From: Cohnella panacarvi Gsoil 349
GTDB lineage: Bacteria > Bacillota > Bacilli > Paenibacillales > Paenibacillaceae
DNA: 64,000 nucleotides
Direction of reading: 5' to 3'
Assembly (NCBI RefSeq): GCF_000515335.1
Contig: NZ_KI911563.1
Location: 2,504,255 to 2,568,254 of the forward strand
Made by a program: the position numbers and the translations under genes. The stretch's first letter is position 1. Every line of letters starts with the position of its first letter. The notes under the pieces were generated by a model, which saw only the letters and a program-made list of their open reading frames with translations, searched no databases and was not told the origin of the DNA. Shown here one piece after another: positions 38,208 through 46,466 of this stretch.

Positions 38208-39161
38208 ATGCGTGCCCAGTCTCTCTTACATACGATCGAAGCCGTCGTTGACCATATAGAAGCGAATATAAAGTCGCCGATCTCATTGGAATCGGTTGCG
38301 GCTCATATGCACATCTCCAAATTCCATCTTCACCGGATCATGCGTTCCGCGACGGGCATGCCGCTTGCCGAATACATCAGGGCGCGCAAGCTGTCGCATA
38401 GCGTCCCGATGCTGTTTCAACCCGAGCTGCGAATCATCGACATATGCGCGGAGTACCATTTTCAGTATGAGCAGACGTACATACGCGCCTTCAAGAAACA
38501 GTTCGGCGTCACTCCGGCCGCGTTCCGCACCCAAACCGAAGGCTTGCGGATCGTCGAGAAATACGACGTGTCTCGTCTCGCGGGCGTGGCCGGCGGCGTC
38601 GTGTTCGAGCCTTCCTTCGTCGTCAAGCCTGCGTTCACGGTCGTCGGGCTGACCTATCTCATTCATGCAAAGACGAATTTAACCAACAAGACGGCGACGC
38701 ACGTCGGCAACTACTACTTCTACCAACATCGTCCGCTTATCCCGAATCGGAATCATGACACCGTCTATATCGGACTAACGGAGATGGTCGCCGATCCGGA
38801 GTATTCCGAATATACGCCGTCCTCCGAGGTTCACTCCACCCGCGGCGTACCGGATGGCTACTCGATCAAGCAACTGCCCGCGAACACTTACATCGTCTTT
38901 AAATACGTCGGCGACTTCCATGCGAACCTGATTACATTCAGCCATCTTAAACAATTGTGGGAGTATATCGACCGATGGCTGCCGACGTCGCCTTACTATC
39001 ATTGCGCGCCGTATTTCTTCGAGCACATCGATCTGGCGGTTGCCAGGGAGGATTATTGCGAGGTAGAGTTGTTTATTCCCGTTAATAGTCCCCGCCGGCC
39101 TGACGACGGCGGGGTTAGACGACCTCTATTCGATCAACGCGACAAGGTAAACCAAAGATAA
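38208..39161 (+). CDS. AraC-family regulator with GyrI-like effector domain
   Basis: 317 residues. Two helix-turn-helix motifs at about 28-106 (SLESVAAHMHISKFHLHRIMRS and IIDICAEYHFQYEQTYIRAFKKQFGVTPAAFR) at the N-terminus, then a GyrI-like/SOUL-type ligand domain (about 135-300), as in Rob- and BltR-like drug sensors. TAAGGAG stands 6 bases before the ATG at 38208; an upstream in-frame ATG at 38163 lacks one. The last 36 bp overlap the neighbouring gene on the other strand. Confidence 0.9.
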   Translation: MRAQSLLHTIEAVVDHIEANIKSPISLESVAAHMHISKFHLHRIMRSATGMPLAEYIRARKLSHSVPMLFQPELRIIDICAEYHFQYEQTYIRAFKKQFGVTPAAFRTQTEGLRIVEKYDVSRLAGVAGGVVFEPSFVVKPAFTVVGLTYLIHAKTNLTNKTATHVGNYYFYQHRPLIPNRNHDTVYIGLTEMVADPEYSEYTPSSEVHSTRGVPDGYSIKQLPANTYIVFKYVGDFHANLITFSHLKQLWEYIDRWLPTSPYYHCAPYFFEHIDLAVAREDYCEVELFIPVNSPRRPDDGGVRRPLFDQRDKVNQR

Positions 39162-39548
39162 GAACAAACAGAGAGGGCTGTAATATTTCGTATCGTTAAC
39201 GGCGAACGGCGTATGTTTAACCCGTTTAAAGAACCCGACGTATTTGAATTCGCCGATCGCCCTTAGGAAGAAGACGAACGCGCATACGATGCAGATGAAC
39301 CGGATATACGAGTTCGCGTCCATGAACGTGACGATCCGAGTCTGCAATAGCAGCGCCGCGCAGGCAATGAGCAACGCTATGGCGACGGCGACCGTCTCCG
39401 GCACTCTCGGCCTGAACAACGCTTCTCCGCCGGGCTTGCGAGGTATTGCCGCCGCGCCTCCCCGCCTGCCGCCGAATGCCCAATACACATGGATAAAGCT
39501 AAGCGCGAAGAGAAGGAATGCCGCCACAGACCCGAGAATCCCATTCAC
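39126..39548 (-). CDS. DUF3995 membrane protein
   Basis: 140 residues, four membrane helices. Conserved phrases FALSFIHVYWAFGGRRGG and RAIGEFKYVGFFKRVKHTPFAVNDTKYYSPLCL mark DUF3995. Function unknown. The start is GTG at 39548 with GGAGG 9 bases before it; a GTG at 39557 lies too close to that SD. The 3' end overlaps the AraC gene by 36 bp. Confidence 0.82.
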   Translation of the reverse strand: MNGILGSVAAFLLFALSFIHVYWAFGGRRGGAAAIPRKPGGEALFRPRVPETVAVAIALLIACAALLLQTRIVTFMDANSYIRFICIVCAFVFFLRAIGEFKYVGFFKRVKHTPFAVNDTKYYSPLCLFLSLVYLVALIE

Positions 39549-39645
39549 GTTAATCACCCTCCAACAATGGTCGTTTTACCATAGTTTAACATGCTATTTC
39601 GGCGGCGAACCGGCGCGCTTTGACAAATATGTGGCTGTTTGCGGG

Positions 39646-39820
39646 TTGTACGAGATATCGTATTAAAAGGAGTCTGTAAGGGGCTGAATCCGGCATTTGC
39701 ACGAATTATCGCACAAGCAGGGGGCGTGGTTGGCTGATTCGGGGATTTTGTACGACTTATCGTACAAAGCGGCACGCGGAGGTGACTGGCTCGGGAATTT
39801 GTACGAATGATCATACAAGA
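39646..39820. repeat. Hairpin array 4: four units at 51-bp pitch
   Basis: Stem-loops start at 39646, 39697, 39748 and 39799, exactly 51 bp apart: TTGTACGA-GATA-TCGTA, TTGCACGA-ATTA-TCGCACAA, TTGTACGA-CTTA-TCGTACAA and TTGTACGA-ATGA-TCATACAA. In the second, both arms changed together (TGTAC to TGCAC paired with GCACAA), which preserves pairing. The sequence between hairpins is poorly conserved. It lies between the DUF3995 start and the terminator of the decarboxylase-family gene. Confidence 0.9.
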
Positions 39821-39845
39821 GGCGAAAAAGGCTAGCAATCGCGAA

Positions 39846-39880
39846 AATAAAAAAAACGGAATCCCCTTCGAGGGACTCCG
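39846..39880 (-). terminator. Terminator of the carboxymuconolactone-decarboxylase-family gene
   Basis: Minus strand CGGAGTCCCT / AGGGGATTCCG followed by eight U. It lies 18 bp after the stop codon. Confidence 0.88.
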
Positions 39881-39898
39881 GTATGGCAAAGAGATATT

Positions 39899-40360
39899 TC
39901 ATCCGCGAATCGGAGGCATGCTGCGCAGCGATACGGCGAGCCGGTTCCAGCTGTTGATCATGATGATGGCGCCGATGAGATCGCAGATGCCCTTGTCGTC
40001 CCAATGCTTGCGGAGACGAGCGAACAATTCGTCGCTGACGTGGCGGGACGGGAGCAGCGTCAGCGTCTCGGCAAGCTCAAGCGCCGCGCGCTCCTCGTCG
40101 GAGTAGAGCGGGGCTTCGCGCCATGCCGCCAAGCAATGGATGCGTTGCTCGGTCTCGCCCTTCGAACGCGTCTCATGCGTGTGCATGTCCAGGCAGTAGG
40201 CGCAGCCGTTCAGCTGGGAGACGCGGATTTTGACAAGCTCGACCAGCTTGAAGTCCAAGCCGGCTTCGCTCGTGTATTGCTGCAGATTCAGCATGCGCCG
40301 GAATAGCTCGGGCGCGACCTTCGTGTAATCGATGCGTTGTTCCAAAGTCGTCGTTGTCAT
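39899..40360 (-). CDS. Carboxymuconolactone decarboxylase family / AhpD-like protein
   Basis: 153 residues. The AhpD-like redox motif CAYCLDMH gives C53, C56 and H60 in an all-helical fold. Such proteins reduce peroxides or act on small organic compounds. The gene lies next to an ECF41 sigma factor; genes of the carboxymuconolactone decarboxylase, oxidoreductase or epimerase type (COE) are the known targets of that group. An ECF41-type promoter is upstream, and AAGGAGG precedes the ATG. Confidence 0.9.
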   Translation of the reverse strand: MTTTTLEQRIDYTKVAPELFRRMLNLQQYTSEAGLDFKLVELVKIRVSQLNGCAYCLDMHTHETRSKGETEQRIHCLAAWREAPLYSDEERAALELAETLTLLPSRHVSDELFARLRKHWDDKGICDLIGAIIMINSWNRLAVSLRSMPPIRG

Positions 40361-40414
40361 GGATGGTTCCTCCTTAAGAGTTGCAATAGGATTGTTGAAG
40401 CTTGCATAACCTAT

Positions 40415-40441
40415 GACAACTTAGGATTCCCGTTTGTGACG
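40415..40441 (-). promoter_or_regulatory. ECF41-type promoter of the decarboxylase-family gene
   Basis: Minus strand CGTCACA (40435-40441), 16 bp, then TGTC (40415-40418). The described ECF41 target is TGTCACA-N16-CGTC. It is located between the sigma factor stop codon and the target gene, 54 bp before its ATG. Confidence 0.75.
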
Positions 40442-40443
40442 CT

Positions 40444-41307
40444 TTACGCGCGAATCCGAATAAGTTTATCCGGATTCTGTATCCAGTACACCGCGACGAT
40501 CCGATTCGAGTCGTCCAAGGCAACGGTCATCGTCTTCTTGTTGCTCGGACGGCGATGCAAGAGTCCCGGCTGTCCGTTCACGAGCACCGGCGACCATTCC
40601 CCGGACAGCGACCCTTTTCTGAACAACCCTTGGAAAAACGCCGCCACTCTGTCGCCCCCGTAGATCGGCCGAACGGCCGTACGAACTTTGCCTCCGCCGT
40701 CGGAGACGAGCATCGCTTCCTTCGCCAGACGCGCGGTCACTTCGCTGAAATCCCCGTCGCGCGCGGCCTTCAGGAAGGCCAGCATCCATGCCGACGCATG
40801 CCCGGGATCCGGCCGTTCCGCCGCACGCGGCACGTCCTTCAGCTTGGCGGCAGCGCGGGAGTACAGCTTGCGGCAGCCGACTTCCGTCTTGTCCAACATC
40901 TCGGCGAGCTCCCCGTACTCATAGCCGAACGATTCCCGCATCACGTACACCGCGCGTTCGGCAGGCGTCAATCGTTCGAGCATCACGAGCCATGCGTAGG
41001 ACACATCGTCTCGGCTTGCTAACTGTTCTTCCGGTCCGGGCACTGCCGCTTCGACGATCGGCTCGGGCAGCCAAGGTCCGACATAGTGCTCCCTGCGCCT
41101 TCGGGCAGACTTCAGAATATTAAGGCAGCGATTCGTCGTTAATTTGGCCAAATACGCTTTCGGATGCTGCATCTCGACGGGCTCTGCGGCGGCGAGCCGC
41201 TCGAATACATCCTGCACCGCGTCCTCGGCATCGGATACCGAACCGAGCATCCGGTAGGCGATCCCCCTCATCCGGCTTCCGTATTCCTTATATAAAGCTT
41301 CATACAT
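40444..41307 (-). CDS. ECF41-group sigma factor (SigJ-like) with SnoaL-type extension
   Basis: 287 residues. Sigma-2 region AYRMLGSVSDAEDAVQDVFERL (about 17-38) and sigma-4 at about 108-155, then a SnoaL-like C-terminal domain. The three marks of group ECF41 are all present: WLPEP (79-83) in the linker, DGGGK (203-207) and NPDKL (278-282) at the very end. In this group the C-terminal domain replaces an anti-sigma factor and tunes activity. GAGGTGAAG precedes the ATG. It lies directly upstream of its presumed target. Confidence 0.93.
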   Translation of the reverse strand: MYEALYKEYGSRMRGIAYRMLGSVSDAEDAVQDVFERLAAAEPVEMQHPKAYLAKLTTNRCLNILKSARRRREHYVGPWLPEPIVEAAVPGPEEQLASRDDVSYAWLVMLERLTPAERAVYVMRESFGYEYGELAEMLDKTEVGCRKLYSRAAAKLKDVPRAAERPDPGHASAWMLAFLKAARDGDFSEVTARLAKEAMLVSDGGGKVRTAVRPIYGGDRVAAFFQGLFRKGSLSGEWSPVLVNGQPGLLHRRPSNKKTMTVALDDSNRIVAVYWIQNPDKLIRIRA

Positions 41308-41373
41308 CGCGCTTCACCTCGATCGTCGCTTCGGGCGCGTAGTCCCGCTACCTAATAGGTTCCGCAGGTTGCG

Positions 41374-42543
41374 TTATTGTGACAGCTTCGCGTTCATGCG
41401 CTCTTGCACCCGCTTCGGGGCGACTTTCGCGGCTTTGCTGCCGAGCAGCTTCCAATACTGCTTGTAGTGACCCTTGGCGGCGGTTTTCTGCCCGAGCGAC
41501 CATTCCGCGTCCGCAAGGTTCAAGTAAGCGACGACCCTTCCGGGCACGAGTTTAATCAGATTCGCCAGAATGGGTTTCGCTTCTTTATTCCGCCCGGCTA
41601 AAGTCAGGAAATAAGCATAATCGTTCAGAATAACCACGTACTTATCGAAGCCGATCGTCGGAGGATTAAAAGCATCCGGCTCGCCTACGATCTCGGCTAT
41701 CGTCACCTTGCCGCCGGCATAGTCGATCAGATAGGTATCCCCGTACTGCCGCAAGCCGTAATCCAAGTATCGGATCGCCGTCTTCACGTCTTTGTTGTAG
41801 AAGGCAAGCGCCTTGTCGTAAGACAGCAGCAAAGCCGGACCGGCGAGCTCGTAATATTCTTGGTAGAAGCCCGGGTACTCTACCCACCCTTCCGCTTCTT
41901 GGGCCAGCAGGCCCTTCATGTCCTTCTTCTCGATCAGCTTGCGCTTCGCATCGTAGAACCGCTGGGTCGGATCGTCGTATTCATGCGATAGAACGCGCAA
42001 CGTCTTGCCGTTCCACTCGAGTACCGCCAAGGACGAGAAAGCCCTAAACGGCGCTTGCGACCACACGTTCAGCCGGTCCCTCTGATACGTAACGTTTAAT
42101 TTGGAAGTGTTAATGAACAACGACCCTTCGTCCGTGCCCCCGGATACGCGCGCAAGCAGCGTGAACTGCGTCGCCTTGGCATTGGCAGCCAGCAACAGGA
42201 GCTCGATTTCGTCGCCGGTATAGATGAATGCCGCGAATGCTCGCGTATACCCGGTCGGCAAGCCGCCCAACGACACCTCCATCATCGGGACGGTTCCCCA
42301 ATCGGCTGTTTCTTGATTCGCCGGCTTCATTTCTTTCGCAATAAACTTGCTTAGCGCCGCGGCGATGGCTTCTCCGTTCGGGAGATCCTCGACATAGACG
42401 GCTTGCTCAGGCTCCTTCTGGATGACGGCCGTTCCGGCGCCTGCAGCCCGCGCGATCGGCGCAACCTGAATAAGCGCGCCGGCAATCGCGAGGCCGAGCG
42501 CCGCTATCGATACTTTGCGAGTCCAACTCTTTATCCCTGCCAT
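41374..42543 (-). CDS. Secreted protein of unknown function with TPR-like C-terminus
   Basis: 389 residues. Signal peptide (basic start, hydrophobic core, cleavage near ARA-A about residue 34). The middle is a globular domain of unknown family. The C-terminal 80 residues (YAYFLTLAGRNKEAKPILANLIKLVPGRVVAYLNLADAEWSLGQKTAAKGHYKQY) are two tetratricopeptide-type helical hairpins, a protein-binding fold. AAAAGGTGG is 8 bases before the ATG at 42543. I do not recognise a role. Confidence 0.75.
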   Translation of the reverse strand: MAGIKSWTRKVSIAALGLAIAGALIQVAPIARAAGAGTAVIQKEPEQAVYVEDLPNGEAIAAALSKFIAKEMKPANQETADWGTVPMMEVSLGGLPTGYTRAFAAFIYTGDEIELLLLAANAKATQFTLLARVSGGTDEGSLFINTSKLNVTYQRDRLNVWSQAPFRAFSSLAVLEWNGKTLRVLSHEYDDPTQRFYDAKRKLIEKKDMKGLLAQEAEGWVEYPGFYQEYYELAGPALLLSYDKALAFYNKDVKTAIRYLDYGLRQYGDTYLIDYAGGKVTIAEIVGEPDAFNPPTIGFDKYVVILNDYAYFLTLAGRNKEAKPILANLIKLVPGRVVAYLNLADAEWSLGQKTAAKGHYKQYWKLLGSKAAKVAPKRVQERMNAKLSQ

Positions 42544-42560
42544 GTACGTTTCCACCTTTT

Positions 42561-43337
42561 CTACAATCTCTCGAGTACGGCAGCTACGCCATCCTCATCG
42601 TTGCTGGCCGTGACTTCGTCGGCAATGGCTTTGAGTTCGTCGATCGCGTTCCCCATCGCCACCGAATATCCGCACGCGCGGGCAAGCCCCAGATCGTTAT
42701 GATCGTCGCCGAAAGCCATGACGGAATCCATCTCGAAGCCATAGCCCCGGCATAGTTTCAAGACGGCTTGCTCCTTCGAAGCGTTCGGAGGCATCACCTG
42801 CACGAGCCGATTGTTATCCGTGTACAGGATATGGGCCAGGTGGCGGAACGAATCATATAGCGGAGTACCCTCGAATGCGCCGGACAGCAGTATTTTCGTC
42901 GCGTCGCGTTGTTTGAATTCGTCTAATGGTATAACGATCGGATTCGCCTCCGCGTTCATCGTGACGCGATAATCGTGTTCCCGCAGGCTGAACCATTCGT
43001 CGCGAACCTCCATCGACAATTCCAAATCCGGATGGCGCTTCAGACAATAGTCCGTAATCTCCGCCGTAACCTCGGACGGAATCGATTCGTGGAAAGCCGT
43101 GTTCGTGTGCGGACAGTACGCCTGCGCACCGTTGTAATAGATGAAAGAAGCGATTTCGAGCAGTGCGTCGGGAAGAAACCGCTTGACCGCTCTGGGCGGC
43201 CTGGCGGTGGCGAAGACGATCTTCATCCCTTTGCGGTAACAAGACATCACGGCCGCCAGATTGCGCTCGGATACTTCTTTGTTCGAATTCAGAAGCGTCC
43301 CGTCCAAGTCCAATACGATTACGCGATAGTTGTTCAT
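42561..43337 (-). CDS. Cof-type HAD-IIB phosphatase
   Basis: 258 residues. HAD motif I DLDGTLLNS, motif II ATARP, motif III with SKEQAVLKL and motif IV GDDHNDLGLA, then the closing GNAIDELKAIADEVTASNDEDGVA that marks Cof-type family IIB enzymes. They remove phosphate from sugar phosphates, FMN or PLP-type compounds; the substrate is not predictable. GGGAGGCGGG precedes the ATG. It lies 17 bp upstream of the secreted TPR gene on the same strand. Confidence 0.92.
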   Translation of the reverse strand: MNNYRVIVLDLDGTLLNSNKEVSERNLAAVMSCYRKGMKIVFATARPPRAVKRFLPDALLEIASFIYYNGAQAYCPHTNTAFHESIPSEVTAEITDYCLKRHPDLELSMEVRDEWFSLREHDYRVTMNAEANPIVIPLDEFKQRDATKILLSGAFEGTPLYDSFRHLAHILYTDNNRLVQVMPPNASKEQAVLKLCRGYGFEMDSVMAFGDDHNDLGLARACGYSVAMGNAIDELKAIADEVTASNDEDGVAAVLERL

Positions 43338-43437
43338 GCCCGCCTCCCGTGAACTGCAGTCGATTGCTTCTTTGAAGATTCATTTTATCTTAACACAGCA
43401 AATTTTGTCACAACGGCAAATCGTTAACAAGCACGAC

Positions 43438-43464
43438 AAAAACCGAGACTGCGGCGAGTCTCGG
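43438..43464 (-). terminator. Terminator of the Uma2-family gene
   Basis: Minus strand CCGAGACT-CGCCGC-AGTCTCGG followed by TTTTTGTC, 21 bp after the stop codon. Confidence 0.88.
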
Positions 43465-43485
43465 CATCTCTCCTTGGTCTTCTCC

Positions 43486-44058
43486 TTATTGACGCATATC
43501 GGCGGGGAAAATGCCGCTTAAATCGATCGCAAGGCAAGGAACGGTTGCGGACACCAACGTTTCGGTTTCCTGCAAAGTCGCCGCCAACTCGTAATGTTCT
43601 TCCCTCAGCACGAATTGGTCGACGGTCCGATACATCGGATCAGCCAGCCAGTACTCCTTGACTCCGAATTGCTCGTACAGCTTCTTCTTAACCGTCTTGT
43701 CGTGACGTCCCGTGCTCTCGGACAAAATCTCCACGAGCAAATCCGGCACGCCGAAGACGAAACCGTCCCTGATGATATCCAACCGCTCACGCGAGATGTA
43801 AATGACATCCGGCTGCACGATGTTCTCTTCATCGAAGTGCACATCCATCGGCGCCAATAGGATCTCTCCCTCCTGACAACAAGCGCCATGGAACGCCAGA
43901 TAAAAATTCGTGAGAATCTTCTGGTGCGCGTACTTAGGAGAGGACAGAAAATCATATCGCACTCCGCCGATAATCTCGTACCGTTCATCGATCAAAGAGT
44001 AGCTCTCCTGCTGCTCTTTTACTTTCGCAGGGCGTTCCGGGGGCTTGGACCGACGCAT
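43486..44058 (-). CDS. Uma2-family (DUF820) PD-(D/E)XK protein
   Basis: 190 residues. Nuclease-like core: QPDVIYI (D84) and PDLLVEILS (E110), with Lys residues at 121-126 (KTVKKK) and KEYWLADP after it. Uma2 proteins are common in cyanobacteria and some Bacillota, usually annotated as putative endonucleases without shown activity. GAAGGAGG lies 9 bases before the ATG. Not part of a visible toxin-antitoxin or restriction locus. Confidence 0.88.
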   Translation of the reverse strand: MRRSKPPERPAKVKEQQESYSLIDERYEIIGGVRYDFLSSPKYAHQKILTNFYLAFHGACCQEGEILLAPMDVHFDEENIVQPDVIYISRERLDIIRDGFVFGVPDLLVEILSESTGRHDKTVKKKLYEQFGVKEYWLADPMYRTVDQFVLREEHYELAATLQETETLVSATVPCLAIDLSGIFPADMRQ

Positions 44059-44086
44059 CGCTATGCTCCTCCTTCGCTCATCTCAT

Positions 44087-44140
44087 AAGAAACACCCGCA
44101 AAGAAACACCGATTCCGTGTTCGACTTTGCGGGGTGCTTC
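44087..44140 (-). terminator. Terminator-like hairpin between the DUF gene and the Uma2 gene
   Basis: Minus strand AAGCACCCCGCAAAG pairs with CTTTGCGGGTGTTT, followed by CTTATG. It sits about 70 bp after the stop codon of the gene at 44212 and 30 bp before the Uma2 start. Confidence 0.65.
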
Positions 44141-44211
44141 CCTGCCGTTTATTTTCCTTATTATGGTCATTTATGCGCGAATATGTCAAGACTTCCCCCG
44201 GTTCGGTTGCA

Positions 44212-44973
44212 TCATGCTTCCGCGTTCTTCTGAATCTTGCTAGGGTTGTTGATCTTATACGGGACGGGATGCTTCAGCAGCTTCTTCGCCGCGATCTTCG
44301 CGTCGAAAACGAGCTTATCGCCGACCGCGAGCTCGAGCTTCTTCAGCGTGGCGCTGTGGCTCGACCAGGCATCCCCGACTTCGAGCGCCGGCTCCAAGAT
44401 CGCCACCGCTTCATAGATCACGACTTCGTCGTCTTCCTCGGTAAAATGGTTCGGCACCGTCGTAAACTCCTTGACGATCGCCGTCATCTTGACCTTCTCT
44501 TCGGGCAACTGCAGCTTCTGCTTCTTGCCGCCCTTAGCCGCGGGCTCTTTCGCCGCCTGGGGTTTCGCCGGTTCCGCCGCTGCCGGCTTAGCAACCGGCG
44601 CTGCAGCCACGGCTTCCGTTGTCGCTTGGGCAGCCGCCTCTTGAGGCTCTTCATCCGCAGCCGTTGTCGCCTCGCCCCCGCTGTCCGTCGCCGATCCCCG
44701 CTGTCCGAAGCTTGCCGCCTGCATCTCTTTCAAATAAGAAGGATGGATGCAATGAAGCCGACCGTTATCGAACGAGATGACCGCAGTGACGGAATCTACG
44801 TATCCGACGACGTTGCACGTCCAGGACTGTCCCGCTCTTTTGTACGCGAACGTCTTCGTCTTCGCCGCTTTCTCGGAAAGCAGTCCCCACTCCCGGCATT
44901 TATCCAACTCTTCTTCCCCGTCCGAGAAAGACGTATAGCCGCCGCTCGGCTCGATCGCGAATGCATAGCTCAT
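44212..44973 (-). CDS. Protein of unknown function with Ala/Pro-rich linker
   Basis: 253 residues, not recognised. The N-terminal part (about 1-90) is globular: FAIEPSGGYTSFSDGEEELDKCREWGLL...WTCNVVGYVDSVTAVISFDNGRLHCIHPSYLKEM. A low-complexity Ala/Pro/Lys linker follows (about 95-155), then a beta-rich C-terminal part (MTAIVKEFTTVPNHFTEEDDEVVIYEAVAILEP). There is no signal peptide or membrane segment, so it is cytoplasmic. AAAGGTGG precedes the ATG. Monocistronic. Confidence 0.65.
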   Translation of the reverse strand: MSYAFAIEPSGGYTSFSDGEEELDKCREWGLLSEKAAKTKTFAYKRAGQSWTCNVVGYVDSVTAVISFDNGRLHCIHPSYLKEMQAASFGQRGSATDSGGEATTAADEEPQEAAAQATTEAVAAAPVAKPAAAEPAKPQAAKEPAAKGGKKQKLQLPEEKVKMTAIVKEFTTVPNHFTEEDDEVVIYEAVAILEPALEVGDAWSSHSATLKKLELAVGDKLVFDAKIAAKKLLKHPVPYKINNPSKIQKNAEA

Positions 44974-45115
44974 CGTTCATCCACCTTTAGTAGAATAAAT
45001 GAATTGCGCCTCTTTACCGTTCATTGTAGCGATAGGGTCGCACGATTTCAAATTAAACAGAGGAAAATCGATCATTCATGTTCGTCGCGGGCGTCCATTT
45101 AGTTGAGGGCGAAAA

Positions 45116-45157
45116 GTGACCTACTTCACACTTCTGTCCGTAAGCTCGGGTTATACT
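45116..45157 (+). promoter_or_regulatory. Crp/Fnr-type class II promoter of the DGC-domain gene
   Basis: GTGA-CCTACT-TCAC at 45116-45129 and TATACT as -10 at 45152-45157. With the transcription start 7 bases after the -10 box (45164), the dyad centre (45122.5) is at -41.5, the classical position for class II activation by Crp/Fnr proteins. There is no good -35 box, as expected for an activator-dependent promoter. Confidence 0.7.
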
Positions 45158-45192
45158 TCCAAGTATTACGCTGTTACGGGGAGAAGTGCTCT

Positions 45193-45549
45193 ATGAATAA
45201 AAAAGACTTGCCTCTTGTCTATTCCTGTTCCGGATGTTCCTCGGCGGCTCAGACCGCTAACCTGATTGCGATCGCCATGGATCGAGCGAATATCGCCGAA
45301 ATGTCCTGCATCGCCGGTGTCGGAGGCGACGTCAAGCCGCTCGTCAGAACGGCTAAGTCGGGACGCGACATCATTGCCATCGACGGTTGCCCGTTGGCCT
45401 GCTGCAGGAGTTGTCTGGCTCGGCACGACGTTAAACCAAAGCATCATTTCGATCTATCGGACTTTGACGTACCCAAGCGGCTCGGAGAAGATCCTAACCC
45501 GGATCTCTTCCAGAGCGCCTACAATCGGATTGTAGAATCCATAAAATGA
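45193..45549 (+). CDS. DGC-domain putative zinc-binding protein
   Basis: 118 residues. Many cysteines: SCSGCSS (C12, C15), C39, the name-giving DGC at 64-66, then PLACCRSC (C70, C71, C74). The DGC family is thought to bind zinc or a redox cofactor and is often found near anaerobic or metal-related genes; no activity is known to me. The frame opens at 45103, but GGGGAG lies before the ATG at 45193. The promoter suggests control by an oxygen- or redox-sensing Crp/Fnr protein. Confidence 0.82.
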   Translation: MNKKDLPLVYSCSGCSSAAQTANLIAIAMDRANIAEMSCIAGVGGDVKPLVRTAKSGRDIIAIDGCPLACCRSCLARHDVKPKHHFDLSDFDVPKRLGEDPNPDLFQSAYNRIVESIK

Positions 45550-45610
45550 CCGCTAAGAACAATAAATTCCCATGCCCGTGCGTTCCAGCGATGGATTCTT
45601 GTCCGGCGTA

Positions 45611-45651
45611 AAAATACAGATAAGGGATTTCACGTTCTCCCGTGAAATCCC
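45611..45651 (-). terminator. Terminator overlapping the 3' end of the permease gene
   Basis: Minus strand GGGATTTCACG-GGAGAA-CGTGAAATCCC. The left arm is made of the last codons (KGFHGRT) and the stop codon lies in the right arm. The U-rich tail is weak (TTATCTGTATTTTT). Confidence 0.75.
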
Positions 45652-46466
45652 TTCTTCAACATATAGCTGCCGATGACGTTAACGATGCCGTACAAGACGA
45701 CGGACATGAGCGCAAGCATGCAGATGCTTACCATGACCATATTCATCTGGAATACTTGACCCCCATAAATAATTAAGTACCCTAATCCCGCCTTCGACGA
45801 CAGAAACTCGCCCATAATGACGCCTACGAGCGTCAATCCGACGTTAACCTTTAACGTGGCGATCAAATTCGGGACGCTTGCGGGCAGCATCACCATTCGC
45901 AGCATCTGCAGCCTCGTCGCGCCGAACGATTCCATGAGCTGAAGCTTCGTCCTCGCGAGTTCCTTGAAGCCGTTCTCCACCATCATGATCGTGACGATGA
46001 GCGAGATCGCCACGGCCATCCCGTAGACGGAGTACTCATCGCCCAGCAATATATAGAAAATCGGGCCAAGCGCCACTTTAGGAAGCGCGTTCAGCACGAC
46101 CATATAAGGCTCCAACACCTTCGAAGCGTAAGTCGACCACCAGAAAAGAACGGCGATCAGCGTGCCCAACACCATGGAGACGACGATTCCGATGACCGTC
46201 TCGGTCGCGGTAACCCGGGTATGCATGAAGAGGGAGCCTTCGAACCCGAGTTCGCGGAACGTCGTCACCAGCTTCGACGGTTGACTCGTCAGCAGCGGGT
46301 CGACCCATTTCAATCTGGCCGCCAGCTCCCATAAGCCAAGGAAGGCGGCAAGAATCAACAAGCGCGACAGGAGTATACCCCACCACGCCCGCTTCTGCGA
46401 TTTCAAGTAACGGCTATAGCCGGGGGACGGATCGGGTCTTTTATCTTGAGACGATGGCATGCCCAT
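45630..46466 (-). CDS. ABC transporter permease (SsuC/TauC/ThiX type)
   Basis: About 278 residues, six membrane helices. The EAA loop is KELARTKLQLMESFGATRLQMLRMVMLPASVPN, typical of the nitrate/sulfonate/taurine and thiamine-precursor importers. The start overlaps the end of the ATPase gene by 26 bp; the ATG at 46466 lies 5 bases after AAGGA, and further starts (46469 TTG, 46460 ATG) are possible. Third gene of a binding protein-ATPase-permease operon. Confidence 0.9.
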   Translation of the reverse strand: MGMPSSQDKRPDPSPGYSRYLKSQKRAWWGILLSRLLILAAFLGLWELAARLKWVDPLLTSQPSKLVTTFRELGFEGSLFMHTRVTATETVIGIVVSMVLGTLIAVLFWWSTYASKVLEPYMVVLNALPKVALGPIFYILLGDEYSVYGMAVAISLIVTIMMVENGFKELARTKLQLMESFGATRLQMLRMVMLPASVPNLIATLKVNVGLTLVGVIMGEFLSSKAGLGYLIIYGGQVFQMNMVMVSICMLALMSVVLYGIVNVIGSYMLKKGFHGRT

